From the NCBI GenBank assembly GCA_043228905.1, contig JBHGNT010000004.1, positions 14,012,001 through 14,076,000 of the forward strand: a stretch of 64,000 nucleotides of DNA. Direction: 5' to 3'. Numbering within the stretch: the stretch's first letter is position 1; each line of letters opens with the position of its first letter. The translations under genes were made by a program, and so were the position numbers. Of the stretch, positions 55,803 through 64,000 are shown piece by piece. Source of the stretch: Azolla caroliniana (lineage: Eukaryota > Polypodiophyta). The notes below the pieces were generated by a model. It was given only the letters and a program-made list of their open reading frames with translations. It was not told the DNA's origin and searched no databases.

Positions 55803-55870
55803 TTGAACCTTGCACCTCCAAGTTAAGATACAATTGACTTACCATTAGGCTAAGTTGTTACTTGTTGTAT
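55803..55870 (-). repeat. tRNA-like (SINE-type) segment
   Basis: Minus strand: ACTTAGCCTAATGGTAAGTC (A box-like), then GAGGTGCAAGGTTCAAAC (B box-like). The spacing and flanks resemble 47879-47946. It lies exactly between CoR and GyE. Confidence 0.45.
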
Positions 55871-55875
55871 ATAAA

Positions 55876-57890
55876 CCTTCCCATTACGGTAGAGTAGACC
55901 GTTAGCAATGTGGAAGTATTCCTTCGAGGATGTGGTGGTGTCTATTCCAGACTCAACTCTTGCCTAGTATTTCGCAAAATAAATGTGATCAGGATACTTT
56001 CCTCGAAGGTGATCATAAAGATCTAATGTTATTTCAGTGAAGCTAAGCATGTTAACTTCACAGATGCGACTTCGTGCATTAGGGACAGTGTTCATGAAAC
56101 CTTTACGATATCGTTGGAAAAATCAATGTCCTGGATGAGATCAACCCATTGTAACTTAAGTTTCAAGAACTCGTGGTCCGTAGTTACCGCAAAGCGATTT
56201 CCATAAAGATAATGGGGCCATGTTTTGAGCGCATGTATAACTGCAAATAATTCATTTTCTTGAACGATATATCAACATTGAGCAGAATCAAGTTTCTTAC
56301 TCTCAAATGCTATTGGTTTACCATCTTGATATAAGACAACACCTATAACATAATCGCTTGCATCGGTTTCAACCTCAAAAGGTTTTGAAGGATTAGGTAA
56401 AAGAAGCAAAGGAGCCTTGCATACCAGGTCCTTCAGTTCCTTAAAGGCGAGGTCTAGCTAGTGTAGCATTCTAGACAATAGGTTTTGTAGACTTACGCGT
56501 TTGATCTTTTAGAAGATCAGTAAATGACGTTGTCAATTGGGAGTAATTACGAAGGGATTTTCGCAAAAACCCGACAAAACCAAGGAATGATCGAACTTCT
56601 CGAATATTCCGAAGAGTGGGCCAAAGCTTGATTTTCTCGATGCAAGAAGGATCAATTTCAACTCCTCGTTCGGTTATGAGACGTCCAAGATAAGTAATTG
56701 ATTTCTTGAAGAACTCACATTTTGAGATCTTCGCATAACGTTTGTAAAACAAAGCGGACATGTTTAGCATGTTCTTGTAATGTACAACTATAAACTAAAA
56801 TATCATCCAAGAAAATAACGACAAATTTTCCAATTTGTTCTCGGAAAATGTCTTTCATTTCTTGTTAAAATGTAGCTAGAGCATTGGTCAAACCAAAAGG
56901 CATAACCAAAAACTCATAATGGCCATAACGCATACGAAATGTTGTTTTAGGAACATCGTCCTCACTTATACGAATTTGATGGTAGCTAGTATGGAGATCA
57001 AGTTTCGTAAAATACCGAGCTCCCTAGAGACGGTCAATTAGATCGTTAGCCCGGGGCAATGTATACGAATTCTTGATCGTCACTTTATTCAAGCATCGGT
57101 AATAAATAGACATATGCCATGTGCCCTCTTTCTTTTTAACTAAGAGAATTGGTGCACCCCATGGAGATTTACTATAACGTATATAACCCATTTGTAAATA
57201 GTCCTTGAGTTGCTTAGATACCTCATCCTCTTCGAATCGACTTAAGCGATAAGGAGGTATACTTATTGGTGCAACGCCAAGTACAATATCTATACGATGG
57301 TCTATATTACGTTTAGGAGGTAACCCATCTGGTAGTTCACTCAGAAAAAACATCACGAAAATCATTTAAGATTTCATCAAGTTGATATTGTTCAAAATAT
57401 GTTAATTGAACCAAGACATTATCGATATTGTAAACATGAATGTCCGGATCAAGTACACAATAAAATAGAGTAGAACAAGACAACTCGGATATTGATGGAG
57501 AGGAAACAATCGAGAGGGATTGTTTATTTACACATTGAATAAAATGACTACAATCATTCAGTACAAATGTTATTGAATGATGAACCCAATCAATAGATAA
57601 AGAAGAGCTTTTATTATAGAACCGAGTATAACCCAGTATTACATAAGTGGTACAAAGATTCATTACATGGAAGTCTACTTCCTCTATATTAGTATCAATA
57701 GAAATTCCTAATGAATGAATCGCCCCATTGATGTATTGTACTCTTCCATCATCCAAGTGCACCGTATAGGTGTGATCACTAACGGTGGGTTGGATTCCCC
57801 ATATATGAACCAAACGATCATTCACAAAGTTGTATGAGCTTCCTAAATCAAACAAAAATTGTACGGGAGATCCATTGATATACCTATTTG
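55876..57890 (-). pseudogene. Gypsy GyE, PR-RT-RH part, inverted relative of GyC
   Basis: The minus strand parallels 16300-18385 of GyC: protease (FLFDLGSSYNFV, 57880-57840), the NLCTTYVILGY block, RT (57365-56820), the C-terminal RT (56770-56471) and RNase H in broken frames. RT retains a LDDILVY-type box near 56800. It has several stops and no LTRs. Its protease end is cut by the CoQ LTR at 57891, close to where GyC is cut by the CoS LTR. Confidence 0.85.
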
Positions 57891-58305
57891 TGTTGAGAAG
57901 GAAGCTCAACAAATCTATGTGATGTTTATTCAGAAATAAGCTATAGTAGCTATTAGCTAATTAGCTACTAGTGGACATAGAGGTGAAACAACTATTTAGC
58001 TATTGACAACTATTTAGCTACAGACATCTAATTAGCTGCATATATAAAGTCACTTATGTACTTAGGTAAAAAGTAGAAAAGTAGTAAGTAGTGTAGAAGA
58101 GTGAGAGTAGTGTAGAGAGAGTAAGAATAGAAAAACAGAAAATAGACGAGAGCGAGTTGAGCTCTGCGTGTAATGAAGTAGAAGTTTTTTGGATTGTGCA
58201 GAGGTAAGCCTCCTTCCCCTTCCCTTTTTTCTGTCTTGAGCACTAAACGATCTAGCACATCACGATCCGTTGTGCACACAGAAGAGCCGAAGCGCCTTCG
58301 TAACA
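57891..58305 (+). repeat. 5' LTR of CoQ
   Basis: 415 bp, TGTTGAGAAG...CTTCGTAACA. Contains repeated TTAGCTA motifs (57945-58035) and a TATATAAAG box at 58039-58047. Confidence 0.85.
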
Positions 58306-58422
58306 TGGTATCAGAGCAGAGTTGCTCATAAAGAAGAGTATAACAGTGCCTTTGTTTGTTGATCTGAATCAGAGAGTTACTTGTTGAAGTAATTGTAGCA
58401 AAAGCCCTAATAGAAAGAGAAA

Positions 58423-59334
58423 ATGGTTGCTGAGAATGCAGGCCAAATCGTTACAGAGAAATTAGATAAAAACAATTTCCCGGCATGGAAATTTAGAATG
58501 ACAAATTTCCTTATGGGGAAAGGATATTGGGATTACATTGAAGGAGACCTAGAAGAGGCTCCAAAGATCCCGGAAGAAAATGCCACAACAGCACAGATCA
58601 AAGCATTTAAAGATTGGAATCAAGGGGCAAGAAAGGTAATGCATTGGCTATCACTTAGCATTTCAGATTCGATGCTTGGACACATATAGGATGCTATGCT
58701 TCCAAAAGAAGCTTGGGATAATTTAGTAAAACTGTTTGCAGTGAATACAAAGGCAAGAAAGCTCCAGTTGAAGACTGAGCTAAATACCTTGGAAAAAGGT
58801 AAGATGTTAGTGAATGAGTATGCTCTGAAAATAAAGAGCATATGTGAATCACTTGCTTCTATCAATGTGAAGGTAGAAGATGATGATAAGGTGGAAATAT
58901 GCTTAAGAGGCCGAGGACCTCAATACAAGAGTTTCAAAACATCTATTCTCATAAAGGATAATATCCCAAGTTTCTAGATCTGGTTTCAATGCTTGTAGTA
59001 GAAGAAAGAAATCAAATGGATGATGTAAACAAAGGAAACTCAGAGAATGAGGGCCAAGCCCTACAATATTGCTAGAAGAGGCCGAGGAAGAGGCCATGGA
59101 AGATTTGGTTCAACTAGAACCAACAACAATAGTTATCAAGGAAGAGGACAACAGGCTGTAAGTGGAAGAAACAACATCAGAGGCAGGGGGACCAATCGAG
59201 GAAGAGGTAAGCAAACCTATTTGAATGATGATGGTTGTTGGTATTGTGGAAAACCAGGCCACACACAGGTTGAATGCTATAAAAAGAAAAATGAAGAGAA
59301 AAGAGGGAAGAGACAGTTAAATAATTATGCCTAA
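58423..59334 (+). pseudogene. CoQ gag
   Basis: ATG 58423 (MVAENAGQIVTEKLDKNNFP). The UBN2-type gag runs with an in-frame TAG at 58687, a stop and frameshift near 58975, then an Arg/Gly-rich stretch (GRGRGHGRFGSTR) and a CCHC knuckle (CWYCGKPGHTQVEC, about 59236). Gag packs the element RNA. The breaks make it inactive. Confidence 0.85.
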
Positions 59335-60319
59335 ACTAGTGAAGATTGTGATAAAGATGGTGCATTTGTGATGTAACATGAAACAACAACAGTGGTTGAA
59401 TGTTCATAGAGATGCAATGAAGAGTTTATGTGGTATGTAGATTCTGGGGCATCTAATCATATGACAGGACATAAAAACTAGTTTGAAAGGTTAAGAGAAC
59501 CAGAGATTCCTGGTTATGTACAGACAGGTGAAAATACTAGTCACCAAATAGAGCATGTTGGAGATATCCCATTGTAGGAAGAAAGAGGAAAGACAAAATA
59601 TATTTTGAATGTAATGCATGTTCCAAACCTTGCTAAAAATCTTATTTCTGTTGGACAAATAGTAGAGCAAGGAATGCAGGTTAAGTTTAAGCAAAGTGGA
59701 TGCTTCATAGAGAAAAATGGAAAGCTCATTGCAAAAGGAAAATGAGAAGCAAGGATGTTTGTGTTAGATGTGGATATGCCTAGGAAGATTATAGCCATGT
59801 TTGTAGAAGGAATGAGTGTAATCTCAGATGTGGAAATGTGGCATAAAAGAATCAATCACATAAGCATGCAAACTTTGAAAAATATGTTGAGGAAAGATGT
59901 AGTGGTTGGACTACCTAAGCTAAAAGACTGTGAGATGGGAAAAGTATGTGAAGCATGTCAATATGGAAAGCAAAACAAGTTGCCTTTCCCTCATGAAAGA
60001 CATGTAAGTAAAAATCTGTTGGATTTGGTACATACGGATGCATGGGGACCAACAAAAAATGCATCTATTGGTGGCTGCAGATTTTATGTAACCTTCATTG
60101 ATGATTGCTCAAGGATAACATGGGTTTACTTCATGAAAGAAAAAAGTGAAGTGTTTGATTGTTTTTGTAAGTTTAAATGCATGGTAGAAAAGTAGGTTGG
60201 AGCTAGAATAAAATGCCTAAGATCTAATGGAGGAGGAGAATACTTCTCAAATGAGTTTTTTGATTTTCTATCTAATCAAGGGATAAGGAGACAGTTTACA
60301 TGTAGATATACTCCACAAC
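59335..60319 (+). pseudogene. CoQ protease and integrase, first part
   Basis: Protease WYVDSGASNHMTGH (about 59428), then NLISVGQIVEQGMQV, the GAG-pre-integrase MWHKRINHISMQTLKNML (59837) and integrase core LLDLVHTDAWGP, TFIDDCSRITW and RSNGGGEYF (Asp replaced by Asn in the second catalytic position). Stops at 59481, 59575, 59743 and 60193. It is cut within CRYTPQQNG by the element at 60325. Confidence 0.85.
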
Positions 60320-60324
60320 AAAAT

Positions 60325-60783
60325 TGTTACGGGCATGACCATTTAATATCCCGTGGTGAGAATTTACCGTAGTATTCTATACACGTGGATAAGTGTGAGG
60401 GTTAAACGAGAGTGTAAAGAAGGGGAGGATTACTTTTAATCCTCGGGATTGAGACAACCCATTTGGTCAAGTGTGAACTTGCTTGGGGGCCTTGGGTATC
60501 GCTATAAATAAGAGGCCTAGCTACCCTCATTTGATCATCTTTTGACTACATCAAGACTCTCCTCTTGTGGTGGGTCAACTCTTGTAGCGAGCGCGAGAGC
60601 ACCTGGTACGACTCGACGCCATGGCGGTGGTATGGGACGCCGATCGAGGCTCGAGTCCATCTCGATCCCTTCGCTCGGGGGTGGTCGGGTGGATCGGCAC
60701 CCTTCTTTCTCTTTCTCCTTTCTATCTATCATTACTTTATCCTTATCTTAAGCTTACTTTAGTACCTAGATCTCTAATATTTG
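60325..60783 (+). repeat. Left, inverted LTR of the 60325-63301 element
   Basis: 459 bp in + orientation with a TATA box (GCTATAAATA, 60501-60510). It joins the truncated gag at 60783/60784. Confidence 0.9.
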
Positions 60784-61159
60784 CTCCCCCGAGTTCTCGG
60801 CCGACATATGCAATCTTCGTACTATCTAGCGTGGGATAGAGCTCAAAATGAGACTCCCATCGTCCCAGCCATGTGCAGATTGCTTCTTCGGTTTTTTCCT
60901 TTTTGTCTCCCGTAAATGGCTTAACGACAAATGATGGTTCACCTTGTCGCTCATCAGGTCTATTAGTCTCACGTTGTAGACTAATGACACGTGCCTCGAG
61001 AGCACTTTGAGATTGCCGAAGTTCGGTCATCTGTTGAGCGGTGAAACTAAGGTATTGGGTTATTTGTGCCAAATACATCTCAGTGGACATTTGTCCAGGA
61101 GGATTCCCTTGAGTTCCTTCCGCTTGAGCGGATGACATCCGGTCGTTAATTTGAGCCAT
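60784..61159 (-). pseudogene. Truncated gag of the inverted-LTR element
   Basis: Minus strand from ATG 61159: MAQINDRMSSAQAEGTQGNP, a helical stretch (YLAQITQYLSFTAQQMTEL), then KPFTGDKKEKTEEAICTWLG and HFELYPTLDSTKIAYV, the typical start of a Gypsy-type capsid domain (F.G....A..WL..WE.HF). Coding sequence ends at 60784 where the inverted LTR begins; the open frame runs into it to 60743. No pol is present in the element. Confidence 0.75.
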
Positions 61160-62843
61160 TAAAGATTATTTCTGGAAAAGAAATAGGATAAGGTCAGAGA
61201 GATAGTCATAACATCATGTTGTGATGTAAACATATCATGGGCAAACATTAATCGATATCATGATCTCATGTCAATACCCCTCTAGACGTATGAGATGAGG
61301 TTCAAGATCAGGTTACTATGGTAACACAAAGGTGTTTTAAAAACCATGGGGGTGACAAATAAATGTCTTTCCCGGATCTCTATATCGATTTTTTCATGGT
61401 GGCTCCCCGAGGCTCAACCATGTATGTTCGCGTCATGAATAGTTTATACGCGAAAAAAATGTTAACAATAAACTACGTTTCGGTGCCCACATATGTGGTT
61501 TCGGCTCTTTAAGTCCTATTACGAGGACCCTGAGGTGCACTTAGACCTTAAGTCTAAACATGTGTTATAGTCATATGTATCAAGGATGTTGTATGGTCTT
61601 GGTCATATTTGAACTCGAGACCTCGAGAACAAATACATTAAACACGAGCCAACCAAGTAAGTTGCTCTTCTCGAATGCTTAATGTTTGATGCGTATAAGA
61701 GATATGCGAGGCAATTGATCATATATGTTTTTTTTTAAAAGAACATATATGTCAAGGGTCCTTATTTCGCCCTCATTTACCAAAACTATGTTGGTACGTT
61801 ACCTAACCTCAAGTCTCGTAATTACGATGGCATACGCCAAAGTGCAACCTAATGGTCAAGCCAAATGAGCCCTCATTTCGTAGTAGGCTCACGTGGGCCA
61901 TCACATGGTCACGTCATTACGAATGCCTCTCGTAAGAACGAGCTCATGGTGGCATCGTATCCATGTAACGAGGGAGGGATGTTGGATACGTGCGTCATTG
62001 GAGCGACCTCACTTGAAGTGGGTCAAGCCCTATGTACTCAACATCATTATGGCTATTGGCGTTTCTTTACGTAACGAAATCGAGGTCATCAATGGGGTTA
62101 TCAACAATAAAAAATTGTTGAAAAAGGGATGGTGACAACGCCACTCTCACAAAAATGTGAGGACGGCCACCAATATCCTTTTCCCGACAAGGACAACTTT
62201 CGATATAATCACGTAATAACGAATATACACATATGTTTACTTATCACATATATACGATCAAATACGTATATATGTGACCACATATGCCTATATTAAACAT
62301 ATCGTTATATTAAATAGCCACAAATGATGTGATCGAGATACGTAATCGAGGTATATACCTCTACGCACACGAAACATCCAGAAATAAGAGATCATCGTAA
62401 TATGCAATTGAGGTATTGACCTCTTACGCATACGAGACCAACCGCATATCGTTTACAACAAATCAAGGTATTAAACTCATACGCAAATGTAACATATGTT
62501 CGTGAACGTAATACGTAATTGAGGTATTAACCTCGTACGCATACGACGCTCATCACATATTATTAATATGTCAAATGAGGTATTGACCTCGTGCACATAT
62601 GTAAACGTTTTCGATAATCAATTAAAGACCACTACAACATCATTGACTTAATGAAAAAAAATGACATATAAACTAAACACATGATTAGATGGGAGAAGAG
62701 AGAATAGAAAAAAAATTCTGGAAAGAGTTACCGAAGTTCTTTGTTGATCGTTGTCTGGATCAAGGCCGACCGCACATTGATCGATCACCATCAATCAAAC
62801 GACAAATGAAAAACAAAGAAACATTAGTACATAAATCTGATAC
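61160..62843 (-). other. Long untranslated leader of the inverted-LTR element, with PBS
   Basis: 1.68 kb between PBS (TTTGGTATCAGATTTATG, about 62846-62829) and gag ATG, without a convincing ORF. It holds a tRNA-like stretch at 61598-61665 (minus strand: ACTTGGTTGGCTCGTG, then GGTCTCGAGTTCAAATATG) and the palindromic repeats at 62348-62590. Long gag leaders are known in several plant Gypsy lineages. Confidence 0.6.
62348..62590. repeat. Five spaced palindromic units GAGGTATNNACCTC
   Basis: GAGGTATATACCTC (62348), GAGGTATTGACCTC (62410), a decayed AAGGTATTAAACTC (62465), GAGGTATTAACCTC (62521) and GAGGTATTGACCTC (62577) recur every 56-62 bp, most followed by TACGCATACGA. They are parts of one degenerate tandem repeat. 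Confidence 0.85.
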
Positions 62844-63301
62844 CAAATATTAGAGATCTAGGTACTAAAGTAAGCTTAAGATAAGGATAAAGTAATGATA
62901 GATAGAAAGGAGAAAGAGAAAGAAGGGTGCCGATCCACCCGACCACCCCCGACCGAAGGGATCGAGAAGGACTCGAGCCTCGATCGGCGTCCCATACCAC
63001 CGCCGTGGCGTTGAGTCGTACCTGGTTCTGGCGCGCTCGCTACAAGGTTGACCCACCACAAGAGCAGAGTCTCGATGTAGTCAAAAGATTATCAAATGAG
63101 GGTAGCTAGGCCTCTTATTTATAGCGATACCCAAGGCCCCCAAGCAAGTTCACACTTGACCAAATGGGTTGTCTCAATCCCGAGGATTAAAAGTAATCCT
63201 CCCCTTCTTTACACTCTCGTTTAACCCTCACACTTATCCACGTGTATAGAATACTACGGTAAATTCTCACCACGGCATATTAAATGGTCATGCCCGTAAC
63301 A
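62844..63301 (-). repeat. Right (5') LTR of the 60325-63301 element
   Basis: 458 bp, inverted copy of 60325-60783; the TATA box lies on the minus strand near 63124. About 14 substitutions or indels separate the two copies. Confidence 0.9.
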
Positions 63302-63306
63302 AAAAT

Positions 63307-64000
63307 GGAGTTGCTAAGAGAAAAAGCAAAACTTTGGTGAACATAGCAAGGGCATTAATGATAGAGAAAAATATGCCATTGTATTATTGGGCAGAAGCTG
63401 TAAACACGGCAAACTACATTCTAAATAGATGTAAAACATTGAGAGTACATGAAGTAACTCCTGAAGAGTGTTTCTATGGTAGAAAGTCTAGTTTAGAACA
63501 CTTAAAAGTGTTTGGATGCCTTGCATTTGTACATGTACCTGCTGAAGTGAGAAATAAGCTTGATCCAAAAGCTGAAAAACGTATTTTTGTTGGATATTCA
63601 GAAGAGCAAAAAGGGTATAGATGTTATAACCCTCTGACAAAAAAGATCGTGGTAAGTCGGGATGTAATATTTGATGAGTTGGGCAGCTAGTACAACCCAA
63701 AACAGAATGCAGAGATTGATGAAGACAATGAAAATGAAGACAGAGATAAATCTGAAAATGTAAGAGAGAGCCATAGAGATGGAAGCAATGTTGGACAACA
63801 AAGTCCAAAATCAACAGAATGCTCTAGACCATCTAAAAACTTAGGTGGTAAATCTGATTCAAATGCATGGAGTGGAAAACATGCAGGACATAAAAAATAT
63901 GATGATAAAAAGGGAAAACAGAAAATGCCAGAATATGAAATGCTAGATGATGGGTCCAAAAACATGGAAGATGCAAATTCAGATATATCATTGGATGATG
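63307..64000 (+). pseudogene. CoQ integrase, second part, to window end
   Basis: It continues at NGVAKRKSKTLVNIARALMI, then YYWAEAVNTANYILNRC, VFGCLAFVHVPAEVRNKLDP, YSEEQKGYRCYNPLTKKIVV and VIFDELGS, the usual integrase C-terminal end. A TAG at 63688 is followed in frame by an acidic, Asn/Lys-rich linker to the window edge. The catalytic Glu region reads NGVAKRKSK, where the family usually has NGVAERKNR, so the third integrase carboxylate is lost. Confidence 0.85.

Larger units (their letters stand above)
60325..63301 (-). mobile_element. LTR element with inverted LTRs, target duplication AAAAT
   Basis: 2,977 bp, flanked by AAAAT (60320-60324, 63302-63306). Both ends start with the same LTR terminus TGTTACGGGCATGACC, in opposite orientation, so the LTRs (60325-60783 and 62844-63301) form a 459/458-bp terminal inverted repeat, about 97 % alike by eye. 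The right copy is a normal 5' LTR for the minus-strand body: it is followed by a PBS-like TTTGGTATCAGA, a 1.7-kb leader and gag. Gag stops after about 125 codons at the inverted left LTR. Host integrase codons (PQQNGVAKR) are continuous when the insert is skipped. Confidence 0.9.
57891..64000 (+). mobile_element. Copia CoQ, runs off the window, carrying an inverted-LTR element
   Basis: 5' LTR, PBS (TGGTATCAGAGCAG, 58306-58319), gag, protease, integrase, and continuation of integrase at 63307 after the inserted element. RT and the 3' LTR lie beyond 64000. Gag resembles CoN (TEKLDKNNFPAWKFRM). Confidence 0.88.

Noticed and set aside
62348-62590. CRISPR-like array
   Set aside because: Plant DNA; the repeats are short decayed palindromes and the spacers share sequence (TACGCATACGA).
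60325-63301. Mutator-like or foldback DNA transposon because of the long inverted repeats
   Set aside because: 5-bp duplication, TG start, TATA box and PBS in the repeat and a Gypsy-type gag point to an LTR element; no transposase.

Overview
This window is repeat-filled nuclear DNA from a land plant. No host gene, rRNA gene or true tRNA gene can be supported. Nearly all 64 kb are LTR retrotransposons (Ty1/Copia and Ty3/Gypsy) plus one LINE, stacked inside each other. The plant assignment rests on Tnt1/Tork-type Copia polyproteins, primer sites of the TGGTATCAGAGC type, CCGG-rich LTR minisatellites and a plant-type LINE. The style of the families would fit a large-genome, possibly non-angiosperm plant such as a fern, but that is a weak inference.

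Layout, with labels used below. 1-487: 3' end and 3' LTR of a + strand Gypsy (GyT). 488-16286: a minus-strand Copia LTR (CoS) that appears to be split by a minus-strand LINE (about 616-15840). The LINE is itself cut by a solo LTR (1581-2400, target duplication AATAT) and by a complete 10-kb Gypsy, GyA (3910-13861, duplication CATAT). 16287-20292: two broken + strand Gypsy pol copies (GyC, GyD). 20293-51426: Gypsy GyB (minus), related to GyA, holding a Copia nest inside its 3' ORF. The nest is CoM1 (minus, from 20635), carrying CoG (22781-28299, intact), CoF (29588-34702, decayed) and CoM2 (from 36431). CoM2 in turn carries a gag-only element, H (39896-43929). 51427-55870: Copia fragments CoN and CoP sharing one LTR, then CoR. 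55876-57890: GyE, an inverted relative of GyC. 57891-64000: a + strand Copia (CoQ) interrupted by an element with inverted LTRs (60325-63301).

Seven insertions (solo LTR, GyA, CoG, CoF, H, the 782-bp unknown insert and the inverted-LTR element) have short direct duplications, and the host reading continues when the insert is skipped. This fixes the relative order of events. Only CoG looks recent and functional: one uninterrupted 1,357-codon gag-pol frame between two 702-bp LTRs with no difference seen by eye.

The most unusual items are the 2,977-bp element bounded by two LTRs in inverted orientation with a clean AAAAT duplication; a long coiled-coil ORF downstream of integrase, kept in three Gypsy copies (GyA, GyB, GyT); and the gag-only element H.
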